From: Paenibacillus contaminans
Lineage (GTDB): Bacteria; Bacillota; Bacilli; Paenibacillales; NBRC-103111
Direction of reading: 5' to 3'
NCBI RefSeq assembly: GCF_003285015.1
Contig: NZ_QMFB01000002.1
Location: 412,646 to 476,645, forward strand
DNA: 64,000 nt
Shown: one piece after another, positions 42,374 through 51,289 of the stretch
Numbering within the stretch: position 1 is the stretch's first letter
Layout of the letters: each line of letters starts with the position of its first letter
The notes under the pieces: model-generated
Database searches by the model: none
Told to the model about the DNA's origin: nothing
What the model saw: the letters and a program-made list of their open reading frames with translations, nothing else
Made by a program: the position numbers and the translations under genes

Positions 42374-43381
42374 CTAGATTCGCTGCGCCGAAGAATTCAC
42401 GCAAGCGGGCATCGGCTTGCCGGCGAGTCCGGCGAGCAAGTTGGCCGCCGTCAAATCGGACATCCGGCCGCGCGTCTCGTGCGTGGCGCTGCCGACATGC
42501 GGCGTAATCAAAACATTCGGCAGCGCGATCAGCGGATGATCCACGGGCAGCGGCTCCGGATCGGTAACGTCAAGCGCCGCATACGCGATACCGCCCGTTC
42601 GCAGCGCCTCATACAGCGCTTCGGTGTTAACGATCGAACCGCGGGAAGCGTTGATGAAATAAGCGGACGGTTTCATTTTGGCGAACTGGTCGCGATCGAA
42701 CATCCCTTTGCTCGAGGCGGACAGCGGAACAAGGACGACGATAAAATCGGACTCCGCCAAAAGCTCGTCAAACTGAACATAACGGGTGCCGAGCGCTTGA
42801 TCGTCCTCGCGCCGGGAACGGTTATGGTAGATGACATTCATGCCGCTGGCCTGCGCCCTGCGCGCAACCGCGCTGCCGATATCGCCCATGCCGACGATAC
42901 CGAGCGTTTTGCCGTATGGGTCCACGCCGAACGGTACGGCGGCGCCGGGCGTCCACCGCCCGCTTTTGACCATTTCCCAGCCGTCATGAATGCGGCGTGC
43001 AGCGGCTAGCAGCAAGGCGTATGTCAAATCCGCTACGGTTTCCACGAGCACGCCCGGCGTGTTGCCGAACGGAACCCCTTTGGCCGTACAAGCCTGTATG
43101 TCGACATTGTCGTACCCGACCGAGGACTGCGCAATAACGCGTAATTGCGGGGCAGCCGCCAGCAGCTCTCCGTCGACTTTGACGTTCCCCGTGCTGACAA
43201 GTCCGTCGGCATCCTGCAGCCAGTCCAGCAGCTGCTCGCGCGGAATCGGGCCCGGCCCCTCCCATTTCTTGATTTCGCATTGCTCTTCCAGTGCGGCCAG
43301 CGCTTGCGGATACAAACTTCCCGTCATGACGATTTTATACGGCTTCAGATCAAGCAGCTCCTTCCAGTACAGCCGGATCAA
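42374..43381 (-). CDS. D-2-hydroxyacid (glycerate-type) dehydrogenase (up to 335 aa)
   Basis: Rossmann motif GKTLGIVGMGDIGSAVARRA (about 160-180), catalytic Arg in INASRGSIVNTEAL, Glu in DVTDPEPLPVDHPL and His in LITPHVGSATHETR: the R-E-H triad of the family. It reduces or oxidises 2-hydroxyacids such as glyoxylate/glycerate using NAD(P)H. The start is unclear: TTG 43381 has no ribosome binding site; AAGGAG lies inside the frame 9 nt before a CTG (about codon 12), and the first internal ATG (codon 19) would cut the first beta strand. A MITE-like element ends 42 bp upstream and may have replaced the native 5' region. Confidence 0.85.
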   Translation of the reverse strand: MIRLYWKELLDLKPYKIVMTGSLYPQALAALEEQCEIKKWEGPGPIPREQLLDWLQDADGLVSTGNVKVDGELLAAAPQLRVIAQSSVGYDNVDIQACTAKGVPFGNTPGVLVETVADLTYALLLAAARRIHDGWEMVKSGRWTPGAAVPFGVDPYGKTLGIVGMGDIGSAVARRAQASGMNVIYHNRSRREDDQALGTRYVQFDELLAESDFIVVLVPLSASSKGMFDRDQFAKMKPSAYFINASRGSIVNTEALYEALRTGGIAYAALDVTDPEPLPVDHPLIALPNVLITPHVGSATHETRGRMSDLTAANLLAGLAGKPMPACVNSSAQRI

Positions 43382-43422
43382 CGACCGGCCGATGCGAGTA
43401 TTGGTGTCTTGAGTTCATTTTC

Positions 43423-43682
43423 CTAGGGCGTGTCTGAATACTCCGAGGGGAGCAGATTTTGCCGAATTTTTGTTCCTCCATCAGGAAAATTATGCTACGC
43501 ATCACCTTGAGCTGATTACGCTACGGTAAACGCACCGCCCCAGAAAGGGCGGAAGCCGTTTATCCTGGTAGGCAAGGCGCGTTTGTGAAGGCGTACCGGG
43601 GGTACGTCAAGCAAACGGAACGAAGCATAGGGCGAAAAGGCGGTGAAAGATGACCCTGAGTGAGTGTTCAGACACGCCCTAG
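43423..43682. mobile_element. MITE-like element, about 260 bp with 20-bp terminal inverted repeats
   Basis: The ends CTAGGGCGTGTCTGAATACT (from 43423) and its near-exact inverse ending at 43682 (reading CTAGGGCGTGTCTGAACACT on the other strand) differ at one position. CTAG at both ends could be a 4-bp target duplication. No transposase ORF lies within 260 bp, so it would be non-autonomous. It is inserted just upstream of the hydroxyacid dehydrogenase gene. Confidence 0.7.
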
Positions 43683-43831
43683 TATTCCATCGGTTGAACT
43701 CGGCATAAGGCTATCTTACACGAAGGAATCTCTCAATCCAACCCTCTTTTTCCTTCGGGACGGGTCTTTTCGTTTGCACCCGGGAAACGCTCGAAGTCGC
43801 TCGCGGCTTTCCGTACACGCCGGGCATACGC

Positions 43832-43868
43832 AAAAACGCCGTCCGTACCGAAGTACGAACGGCGTTCT
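43832..43868 (-). terminator. Terminator after CE7 esterase gene 2
   Basis: Stem AACGCCGTCCGTAC / GTACGAACGGCGTT with CGAA loop; TTTTTG follows on the minus strand. It is 22 bp past the esterase stop. Confidence 0.85.
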
Positions 43869-43887
43869 CCTATAGAGCGGTCTCATA

Positions 43888-44847
43888 CTATAAGCCTAGC
43901 ATAAACTGAACCGTTTTGTCGGCGACTCCCGGCAATATCTCATGTCCGAAATCCGGATAAACGGCCAAGCTTTTCGGTGCCGTAATTTTGTTGAAAGCGG
44001 CGAATTGTGTGGAAGGCGGGCAAATGTTATCCATAAGGCCGACACCCATCAGCACTTCTCCGCGAATGCGGCTTGTCAGATGCTGCACGTCGACATAACC
44101 GAGCTTCCTGAAGATCTCTTCCTCCCGAAGATGCTCGGGATCATGGCGCCGGAAATACAGGCTAAGCTCCTCATAGGAATCTTTCGCCAAATCCATTTCC
44201 CATACTCTCTGATAGTCGCACAGAAAAGGAACTGTCGGCGCAACCCGCTTAATTCGCGGCTCCAATGCCGCACAAGCGAATGTCAGCCCTCCCCCTTGCG
44301 AGCCGCCCATGGCTCCGACCCGATCCGGATCGACTTCCGGCAGCTCCATCACAATACCGGCAAGCTGCGCCGTATCCAGAAAAATATGCCGGAACAGCAT
44401 GTTATCCGGATGATCGTCCAGCCCGCGGACGATATGTCCCCTATGCGTCGTGCCTTTTACCCCGCCGGTATCCTCCGACAATCCGCCCTGCCCGCGGCAG
44501 TCCATGGCGACGACGGTAAATCCCAGCGAAGCATAACTCAATTTATCCGTCCAATCTCCCGAATTCAGCGTATAGCCATGAAACTGCACGATAGCCGGAT
44601 GCGGTCCCGAAACGTGCTTCGGCCGTACGTATTTGGCGTGAATACGGGCTCCCCGAACTCCTGTAAAATACAAATCGTAGCAATCGGCAAAAGGAACCTG
44701 AAAATCGCTCTCCACAAGCTCCAACTGCGTTTCCGTCCCCCGCATCTCTTCAAGCGCTCTTTCCCAATAGGCGTCGAAGTCGTCCGGCCGCGGATTTCTG
44801 CCCTCGTATTTGCGCAATTCCGCAAGCGGCATGTCGAGCAATGGCAT
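43888..44847 (-). CDS. CE7 acetyl esterase, copy 2 (319 aa)
   Basis: Same length and nearly the same domain blocks as the esterase at 17995-18954: RGQGG, nucleophile elbow GGSQGGGL, GVGLMDNICPPSTQFAAFN and DFGHE. It is cytosolic, with no signal peptide. The start ATG 44847 follows GGAAAGGAT. It is the last gene of the sugar transport operon (lipoprotein, two permeases, esterase), so it probably deacetylates the imported oligosaccharide. The two copies are likely an in-genome duplication with different regulation. Confidence 0.93.
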   Translation of the reverse strand: MPLLDMPLAELRKYEGRNPRPDDFDAYWERALEEMRGTETQLELVESDFQVPFADCYDLYFTGVRGARIHAKYVRPKHVSGPHPAIVQFHGYTLNSGDWTDKLSYASLGFTVVAMDCRGQGGLSEDTGGVKGTTHRGHIVRGLDDHPDNMLFRHIFLDTAQLAGIVMELPEVDPDRVGAMGGSQGGGLTFACAALEPRIKRVAPTVPFLCDYQRVWEMDLAKDSYEELSLYFRRHDPEHLREEEIFRKLGYVDVQHLTSRIRGEVLMGVGLMDNICPPSTQFAAFNKITAPKSLAVYPDFGHEILPGVADKTVQFMLGL

Positions 44848-44901
44848 ATTTATTCATCCTTTCCTTTCGATTGTCTCTCTTGTCTGCCTCGTCAGCTCCC
44901 C

Positions 44902-45771
44902 CTACCCTTTTACGGCGCCGATCGTAAGCCCCTTGACGAAAAACCGCTGAAAGAACAGGAATAATACGACAATCGGCGTCATTGCCCAAGTCGAACCGGC
45001 CATAACCAGGCCGTAGTCGACATTTTGCATTTGCAGGGAGGCAAGCCCCACCTGCAGCGTGCGCATATCCCGCGATTCCGTTGCGAGCAGCGGCCAAAGG
45101 AAGTCGTTCCACTGCGTAATAAAGCTGAAAATGGCGACAATCGCCAGCACCGGCATCGACACCGGCAAAATAATGTTCCAATAAATGCGCCACTCCGAGC
45201 AGCCGTCGATTTTGGCGGCTGAAATCAGCTCGTTCGGAATCGTTTCCATAAACTGCTTGGTCAGGAACACGGCAACCGGCGAGACGAGAACCGGCAAAAC
45301 GAGCGCCCAATACGTATTCAGCAGCCCCATATCGCGGATCTGGATAAACAGCGGCACCATAATGACTTGAGTCGAGGTCATCATGATGCTGACGATCCCC
45401 CAGAAAATGATCCTTTTTCCCGGAAACTTCTTCTTTGCGAACACGTAGCCAGCCATTGAGCACAATAGTACGTTGCCTATCATCGCGCTTGACGCAATGA
45501 GTATACTGTTCCACGACCATAACCAAACGAGCGGATCGCCCGTAAGTTTCTCGAAATTAACGAGCGTCAAATTGTTCCATGTCAAATCCGGAGGCGTCTG
45601 AAGCGCCGAAGTCGGCGGCTTAAAAGCCTGCAGCGCCATCCAGTAAAAAGGAAACAGCAGTGCGGCGGCGGCAACCGCGAGTACAAGAAAGCTGACCGCC
45701 TCAAACCATTTGATCCTGGAGATGAAAATCCCCTCCTTACTTGTAAATACGTGCTGCTGACAACCCGTCAA
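44902..45771 (-). CDS. Carbohydrate ABC transporter permease, MalG-like (about 273-289 aa)
   Basis: Six helices, EAA loop ELISAAKIDGCSEWR and the typical C-terminus FVKGLTIGAVKG. The start is unusual. A TTG at 45771 overlaps the previous stop (TTGA) but lacks a ribosome binding site. A very strong TAAGGAGG lies inside the frame and points to an ATC codon at 45723-45721, 8 nt downstream, giving a 273-residue protein beginning before SRIKWFEAVSFLVL. Either coupled TTG initiation or non-canonical ATC initiation is possible. It pairs with the permease encoded just upstream. Confidence 0.9.
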   Translation of the reverse strand: MTGCQQHVFTSKEGIFISRIKWFEAVSFLVLAVAAAALLFPFYWMALQAFKPPTSALQTPPDLTWNNLTLVNFEKLTGDPLVWLWSWNSILIASSAMIGNVLLCSMAGYVFAKKKFPGKRIIFWGIVSIMMTSTQVIMVPLFIQIRDMGLLNTYWALVLPVLVSPVAVFLTKQFMETIPNELISAAKIDGCSEWRIYWNIILPVSMPVLAIVAIFSFITQWNDFLWPLLATESRDMRTLQVGLASLQMQNVDYGLVMAGSTWAMTPIVVLFLFFQRFFVKGLTIGAVKG

Positions 45772-46637
45772 TATTCGAGATCGCTCGCAAGGAGACGGAA
45801 CTGAACGACCGCAATCGCCATGACGACGATTAGCAGAACGATCGATTGAGCGGAAGCGACACCGAAATCGAAGTTTTTGAATGCGTTCTCGTAAATCAGA
45901 AAACCGATCGTCGTCGTCGCCCTGTCCGGTCCGCCGGAAGTCAGCATATACACGGGCGCAAATACTTGGAACGATGCGACGGTGTTAACGACGATCAAGT
46001 AGGTCAGCGTCGGTTTCAGCATCGGCAGCTTGATTCTAACGATCTCCTGCCATATCCCTGCGCCGTCGATTCTTCCGGCCTCCTGATAATCCTTCGGAAT
46101 GCCGCCGAGCGCGGTAACGAGGATGAGAATGTTCGACCCCTGAGAAACGGCTACGGTCATCAGCATAATCGAAACAAGGGCAACCCCCGGGTCGCCCAGC
46201 CACAAGACGGGGCCTAAGCCGACCTTTCCCAGCAAATAGTTGAAAAGCCCGAAGGCGGGATGGTACATCCATATCCACAAAATCGAGACGATGACGATCG
46301 GCGCGACGCTCGGCAAATAAAGAGCGGCCTTAAAGAACGTTTGCACCTTTTCCCGAAAAGGATCGATCATGAACGCCGCAAGCAGCGATACGAACAGGCC
46401 CGCCGCCACCGTGACAACCGTAAACAATACGGTAACCCTCATCGAACGCCAAAAAACCGGATCCCCGAACACCTTCCTGAAATTATCCAGTCCGACCCAT
46501 TCATGCCCGTCGAATGTCCATGATTGAAAGCTCATCTGCAGCCCTTTGACGATCGGCGCATACATGAACGCCGCAAACAGCAAGCAAGACGGCAGCAAAA
46601 ACAAATAAGCCGGCATTACGTTGCGCAAACGATGCAT
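45768..46637 (-). CDS. Carbohydrate ABC transporter permease, MalF-like (289 aa)
   Basis: Six membrane helices and the EAA loop DYQEAGRIDGAGIWQEI. It opens with MHRLRNVMPAYLFLLPSCLL, typical of sugar permeases. The start ATG 46637 follows AGGAGGTG by 6 nt. It sits 73 bp after the binding-lipoprotein gene and overlaps the second permease gene. Confidence 0.93.
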   Translation of the reverse strand: MHRLRNVMPAYLFLLPSCLLFAAFMYAPIVKGLQMSFQSWTFDGHEWVGLDNFRKVFGDPVFWRSMRVTVLFTVVTVAAGLFVSLLAAFMIDPFREKVQTFFKAALYLPSVAPIVIVSILWIWMYHPAFGLFNYLLGKVGLGPVLWLGDPGVALVSIMLMTVAVSQGSNILILVTALGGIPKDYQEAGRIDGAGIWQEIVRIKLPMLKPTLTYLIVVNTVASFQVFAPVYMLTSGGPDRATTTIGFLIYENAFKNFDFGVASAQSIVLLIVVMAIAVVQFRLLASDLEY

Positions 46638-46710
46638 TGCTTCACCTCCTGAGGTTAGGAAGCCGAACGTCCGGAAGGTTTCCTCCCGCCGGACTCGCTT
46701 CCGTGCCCCG

Positions 46711-48096
46711 CTACTTCATTTTGTCGTTCAACACTTGCTCCATGTTTTTAAGGGCGCTCTCCACGGTTTTGCCGCCCGTTAAAATCGCTTGAAGCTCTTT
46801 CTCCCAGTCCCCTACCGAAGCGAGTCCGAAGGCGCGGGAGTAAAGCGAGTTGCCGTATTTGGACAGTTGGTCCATGTAGGTCATAACCGGATCGTCGCCG
46901 TACACATTGCCGCTCGAATTGCGCGCGGGGAACACGCCGATATGCTTGACGATTTTCGAATTTTCCGCATTCGTAATAAAACGCGCGAATTCCATGACGA
47001 GTTTTTTCTTTTCTTCTTCCTTCTGCTTGAACACGATAAACCCGCCGACGTTATTCCATGCCTCCGTTTGATGTCCTTGGCCGTGAGGAGGCGCTACGAA
47101 AGCGATGTTGAAAGGCTTCGGCGCTTTTTTCGCTTCCTCGAAAATATTCGGAGTAGCAGGATACATGGCGATTTGCTGGTTCAAAAACATGCTCATGGCG
47201 TTTTCTCCGCTAATGCCCGCTCCTCCAGGAGGCACTACTTTGTGCTTGTTGGCCAGGTCGGCCATGAACTGCATCCCTTCGGCAAACTTCGGATCCGTAA
47301 TCGTCACTTTGTCGGAGTTGGCGTTTACGATATTGGCGCCGTTGGCGACCCCGTACAGGTACATGTAGAACGGGCCGTCCTTGCCCCACAAGGCGGTTCC
47401 GTATACGTCCGGCTTGCCGCCTCCGCTGCGGCTGAACGTCGTAGCCTGCGAAGCCTTAAGGAACTCATCGAACGTCCAATCTCGCAGCGGTCGATCCATC
47501 GGCAGCAACGCTTCGGCATTCCGCTCTTTGAAAATATCCATATTGACGGCCACGCCGGAAACCATTTTCAGCCACGGCCACAGATAGGTGTTATTGCCGT
47601 ACTTCATGGCCCCTTTGACCGCATCCGGGTAGTCGTCCCAATCGGCCTGCTTCAGAAAGGAATCGATCGGCTCGAGAGCGCCCATTTTGCCGTATTTGCT
47701 GACCCCTCCGAAATTGTTGATCGTATAGACGAGATCCGGCGGCGAGCCTGCGGCGACAGCCACGTCTATTTTTTCGGTGCCGCCTGCCCAGTCCAGCAAT
47801 TCGACGGAAATGTTCGCATTCGGATATTGCTCTTTAAACTTCTTGGCATATTCTTTGGCCCAATCGTCGGGATTTCCTTTGCCGTCTCCATTAATGCCGT
47901 TCATCATCGGATAAACCCATAATTTGATCGGAACTTCCTTCTTGCTTGCCGTATCCGGCGTCGAGCTAGCCGCAGGGTTGGAGCCGTTGTTTGTGGAGGC
48001 TGCAGGCTTTTGCGCCTCTTTGCCCCCTCCGCACCCGCTTAACAAAGCCGCACCGCATAAAACGGACACTAACGATAATGAAGCCAATTTGCGCAT
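46711..48096 (-). CDS. Sugar ABC transporter substrate-binding lipoprotein (461 aa)
   Basis: Signal peptide with lipobox LSGC, lipidated Cys at about 22, then an Ala/Ser/Asn linker and a type 1 solute-binding fold (IKLWVYPMMNGINGDGKGN; GGFIVFKQKEEEKKKLVMEF). It is extracellular and membrane-anchored. The start follows GGAAGGGGAT. It heads the operon with two permeases and a CE7 esterase, suggesting acetylated xylo-oligosaccharide or similar as ligand (inference). Confidence 0.92.
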   Translation of the reverse strand: MRKLASLSLVSVLCGAALLSGCGGGKEAQKPAASTNNGSNPAASSTPDTASKKEVPIKLWVYPMMNGINGDGKGNPDDWAKEYAKKFKEQYPNANISVELLDWAGGTEKIDVAVAAGSPPDLVYTINNFGGVSKYGKMGALEPIDSFLKQADWDDYPDAVKGAMKYGNNTYLWPWLKMVSGVAVNMDIFKERNAEALLPMDRPLRDWTFDEFLKASQATTFSRSGGGKPDVYGTALWGKDGPFYMYLYGVANGANIVNANSDKVTITDPKFAEGMQFMADLANKHKVVPPGGAGISGENAMSMFLNQQIAMYPATPNIFEEAKKAPKPFNIAFVAPPHGQGHQTEAWNNVGGFIVFKQKEEEKKKLVMEFARFITNAENSKIVKHIGVFPARNSSGNVYGDDPVMTYMDQLSKYGNSLYSRAFGLASVGDWEKELQAILTGGKTVESALKNMEQVLNDKMK

Positions 48097-48302
48097 ACTT
48101 GCGATCCCCTTCCATTTTTCAGGTGAAATGTTCAGCTTGCCGTGTATTCAGCCGATTCGATAAATGCTCCGGTTCTTTCCTCTGCCTGCACAGGTTCGCT
48201 ATTCCGACGAAACTCCGCTTTCGCGCAGTACAGAGAGTAAACTTTCCGTGTACTCAAGACAATCCGTTTTTTTCATCACCCCCTTTTCAAAATGTAATTA
48301 TT

Positions 48303-48318
48303 ACGATTAATTAATCGT
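48303..48318. promoter_or_regulatory. Perfect 16-bp palindrome upstream of the sugar operon
   Basis: ACGATTAATTAATCGT is identical on both strands and lies about 210 bp before the lipoprotein gene at 48096, in the 297-bp spacer 48097-48393. It looks like a dimeric regulator site. A perfect 8-bp hairpin (GCATTCTT-CTAT-AAGAATGC, 48358-48377) after the nitrilase gene has no T-run. Confidence 0.45.
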
Positions 48319-48393
48319 GATGTAGTACATGTATAGCACTTGTATACTTGATGACAGCATTCTTCTATAAGAATGCCGGCGTAAGCCGATTCC

Positions 48394-49341
48394 CTACGTC
48401 TCGATATGGGCCGGTATCAACTGAAAGGCTTGCGACTGCTGTAAGTAATCGTGAAAAGTTACAAGGTCATATTCCTCCAGCAAATCTTGTACCGTAAAAG
48501 ACTCCGTTTCGCTGTATATTTGAACGGCGCCTACGTAACCCGGATCGACGATCCTCACCTGATCCCCGTATTTTTCTTTCATATCGGCAAGCTTCTGCCA
48601 ATGGTTGTTCAGATGGCAAACTACGCAATCCAAGTTCACCTTTTCCGTAAAATGGTCAAAATAATTCGTATTGGTGCGAAGCACCTGACCAAGCGGAGAA
48701 ATGAGCTGGCTCGGATACGATTGGCTAATCGCGCTGACGAAATGCGCCCCGCAGGAATAGGCCCAATATTGCTGCATGAGGCCTCCGTGATACATCGATA
48801 CGAAGACGAGCAAATCCGGTTTGGCCTGTTCATAGATCCGCCGCAGCCGTTCGAAGTTCAGATCGAAGCAAATGACGAATCCGACCGTGCCGAAGTCGCA
48901 TGTCATCACGGGGGCATCCTTGCCGCCTAATACGCCGTACTCGCTAATCTCAATGTCGACCGGGTGGTTTTTGTTATAGATCCCGATGACTTCCCCGCTC
49001 CGATCGATCAGCTCGACCGAATTCCGCCATGAGCCGTCCTCCATCAGCCTCATGCGCGGATAAGCGATATAACAGCTATGCCGCTTGGCCGTTTCGGAAA
49101 GCATGGTCAGAATGGAGTCTCCGCGAAACGCGTAAAATTCCTTCGCCCTCTCGAGCGAATAATGCCGCGGCATATCGCAGACCTCCGGAAGCACGATAAG
49201 ATCGGGCCGGTCGGGTAGCACCTGACGTATTTTCTCCATCAAATGTTCCTTAACGACCTGTAAGGCATCGCTCAAGCCGAGACCGGGATCGACATCCTTG
49301 TAGTCGCAGCCTATCGAGCTGATTTTGGCGTATCTGGCCAT
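48394..49341 (-). CDS. Carbon-nitrogen hydrolase (nitrilase superfamily, 315 aa)
   Basis: The Glu-Lys-Cys triad is visible: LIVLPEVCDMP (Glu), IGIYNKNHP (Lys) and VGFVICFDLNFE (Cys). The family cleaves nitriles, amides or carbamoyl groups; the substrate is unknown. The start ATG 49341 follows AAAGGAGGG; an extension of 13 codons overlaps the binding-protein gene. It lies 17 bp after that lipoprotein gene, so the two form one transcript, and it may process the imported ligand. Confidence 0.9.
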   Translation of the reverse strand: MARYAKISSIGCDYKDVDPGLGLSDALQVVKEHLMEKIRQVLPDRPDLIVLPEVCDMPRHYSLERAKEFYAFRGDSILTMLSETAKRHSCYIAYPRMRLMEDGSWRNSVELIDRSGEVIGIYNKNHPVDIEISEYGVLGGKDAPVMTCDFGTVGFVICFDLNFERLRRIYEQAKPDLLVFVSMYHGGLMQQYWAYSCGAHFVSAISQSYPSQLISPLGQVLRTNTNYFDHFTEKVNLDCVVCHLNNHWQKLADMKEKYGDQVRIVDPGYVGAVQIYSETESFTVQDLLEEYDLVTFHDYLQQSQAFQLIPAHIET

Positions 49342-49358
49342 GTACAATCCACCCTCCT

Positions 49359-51032
49359 TTACTTTTGCTTGGCATACCACTCGTTAACTTCCTTCGTAAT
49401 CTGGCTGCCTCCCTGCAAACTCCAGATCGATACGAATTTATCGAATGCGCCGAGCGGTTCCAAGCCCATTATGATTTTAATGAACGTTTCCTGTTGGACG
49501 GAGGCTAAGTTGCCGCCCTTTTCAAGCATCGAGTCCGTCGGTGACGACGTAAACCGGTTCGGCATAAACTGATCGTTGCTCAAGTATTTCTCGATAATGC
49601 GCCCCGATCCGTTTTCGCCGCTTTGCGCGTTCGCCCACCACAGCATTTTTTCGCCGTTTTTGTATCTCATTACGTTGTTGTACGCATTCCTTTGCTCCGG
49701 CGAGAGCTCGCTCAACTCTTTTTTTCCCTTGAGCACCTCGTTGGTCACCCGGTAATTTTCCAAATTGTTAAAGGATCGGTACATTTTGATCGGCGCGAGC
49801 ATCCACACCGCAGGAACATTTTGCGACTTCGGCCATATGAACTTGACGTAGTCTTCCTCGGACGGTGTGAAATAGTACTGCTTGACCCAGAACTCCAACA
49901 GCTTAAACACGGCCTCCGGATTTTTAATGCCTTTCTTGACGACGAAAACATAGCCGTAAATGTTCAAATCGTGCTGGAGCTTGACCGGTTTATCGTCGCT
50001 CGACGGAAAAGGATACGATTGCCATTCGATACCGGGCGTGCTTGTCGCAAGCGGCCATCCCGCCGAGCCCCAATCGCCGAAATGGATGCCTATCTTGTTG
50101 GCGGCAACGGAATTCATCACTTTCTGCATGTTTTTGACCGCGAAATCAGGATCGATGATTCCTTCCTTATACAGCTCTTGCAGCTTCGCGAGCGCCGGCT
50201 TCATCTCCGGCTGGATGCTGCCGAATGCCAGCTTGCCTTGCTCCTTCTCGATCCAGATGTTGGAATATGCATGATAGGCGTTCATAAACCCTTTGATTGC
50301 AGACAAATCCCTGTCGATTCCGAAGCCGAACGTATCCTTCTTGCCATTGCCGTCCGGATCCCGGTCGGCGAATGCGACCGCGATTTGCATCAGATCGTCC
50401 AACGTCTCGGGCTCGGGCAGCTGCAGCTTGTTCATCCAATCTTTGCGGATCCATACCATCGGAACGCTTTCGCGTTCCAGGCCCGTCCACGGAATCGCCA
50501 TCAATTTGCCGTCGATCGTTGCGGCCTTCCTGACATCCTCGCCGGCTTCCTCCATCAGTTGCTTAACGACCTGAGGCGCGTCTCGCTCATACACATCGGT
50601 CAAGTCCTCGATCAAGCCTGCCGAATACAACTGTTTGAACTGTTCGGGGGTAGCCTGAAAAAAATCCGGTATATTTCCCGCGGCGATCAGCAAGTTCAGT
50701 CTTTGGATATATTCGTCATCCGAGGTCGCCGCCCATAAGCGTTTGACGGAGATGTTGAAGTTTTGCTCAAAATGCCGCGTCCATACGTTGTTGTTTAGAT
50801 CATCTCCATTCTCGAACTTCAACAGCGGATTGAAGAGCGATACCGTCGACAACTCGACAAGCTGATCATACTTATCGGGGGATGTTTGCTTGCTGCCTGA
50901 AGGAGACTGCACGAGTGCAGGATTTCCGGTTTTCGCGCTTCCGTCTTCCTTTACCGCCGAAGACTCGCAGCCCGACAGCATAATCGACAATACCGGCACT
51001 GTGCTAAGAACGATGGCCATCATTCGTTTCAC
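49359..51032 (-). CDS. Extracellular solute-binding lipoprotein, LplA/YtcQ-like (557 aa)
   Basis: Lipobox LSGC with Cys at about 22, then a polar linker, then a large solute-binding fold of the size (about 550) of LplA/YtcQ proteins. Motifs include DKYDQLVELSTVSLFNP, WIRKDWMNKLQLPEPETLDD and DRDPDGNGKKDTFGFGID (calcium-loop-like). The start is GTG 51032 behind AGGAG. The usual LplB/YtcP permease genes are missing; only a nitrilase gene follows. A membrane AraC regulator is divergent at 51290, a pairing common for such lipoproteins. Confidence 0.9.
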   Translation of the reverse strand: MKRMMAIVLSTVPVLSIMLSGCESSAVKEDGSAKTGNPALVQSPSGSKQTSPDKYDQLVELSTVSLFNPLLKFENGDDLNNNVWTRHFEQNFNISVKRLWAATSDDEYIQRLNLLIAAGNIPDFFQATPEQFKQLYSAGLIEDLTDVYERDAPQVVKQLMEEAGEDVRKAATIDGKLMAIPWTGLERESVPMVWIRKDWMNKLQLPEPETLDDLMQIAVAFADRDPDGNGKKDTFGFGIDRDLSAIKGFMNAYHAYSNIWIEKEQGKLAFGSIQPEMKPALAKLQELYKEGIIDPDFAVKNMQKVMNSVAANKIGIHFGDWGSAGWPLATSTPGIEWQSYPFPSSDDKPVKLQHDLNIYGYVFVVKKGIKNPEAVFKLLEFWVKQYYFTPSEEDYVKFIWPKSQNVPAVWMLAPIKMYRSFNNLENYRVTNEVLKGKKELSELSPEQRNAYNNVMRYKNGEKMLWWANAQSGENGSGRIIEKYLSNDQFMPNRFTSSPTDSMLEKGGNLASVQQETFIKIIMGLEPLGAFDKFVSIWSLQGGSQITKEVNEWYAKQK

Positions 51033-51247
51033 CAGTTAAACGCTCCTACTCTTTATGCTTTATGTTCGCCGTAAGCCGCAGGGCGTCTTCGGCGTTAGCT
51101 ATACTGTATCGTTAGTACCGCAAAAAATACAGGCTCCATTTTAAAGAACGGTGGCAAATCCAAAGCTCATAAAAATTTGAATACGATCTGATGATTTGAA
51201 TACTCGCAAATTGCATATGCGCAATTACATTAAACCGTTATATCCAT

Positions 51248-51253
51248 TATAAT
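51248..51253 (+). promoter_or_regulatory. TATAAT promoter element for the membrane AraC regulator
   Basis: TATAAT at 51248-51253 with a poor -35 (ATTACA, 18-bp spacer, 51224-51229). It lies 37 bp before the ATG. The spacer 51033-51289 otherwise shows no gene. Confidence 0.45.
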
Positions 51254-51289
51254 GTAGACGGCGACAACAACACGGGAGGACATTAACTG

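Noticed and set aside
46789..47922. 377-aa plus-strand ORF opposite the sugar-binding lipoprotein
   Set aside because: No recognisable domain and fully covered by a clear lipoprotein gene on the other strand.
48200..48285. Leader peptide-like ORF (MKKTDCLEYTESLL...) before the sugar lipoprotein gene
   Set aside because: The GGGGG is only 2 nt from the ATG and nothing else supports translation.
49623..50738. 371-aa plus-strand ORF opposite the LplA-like lipoprotein
   Set aside because: Antisense shadow with Arg/Leu/His bias; no ribosome binding site.
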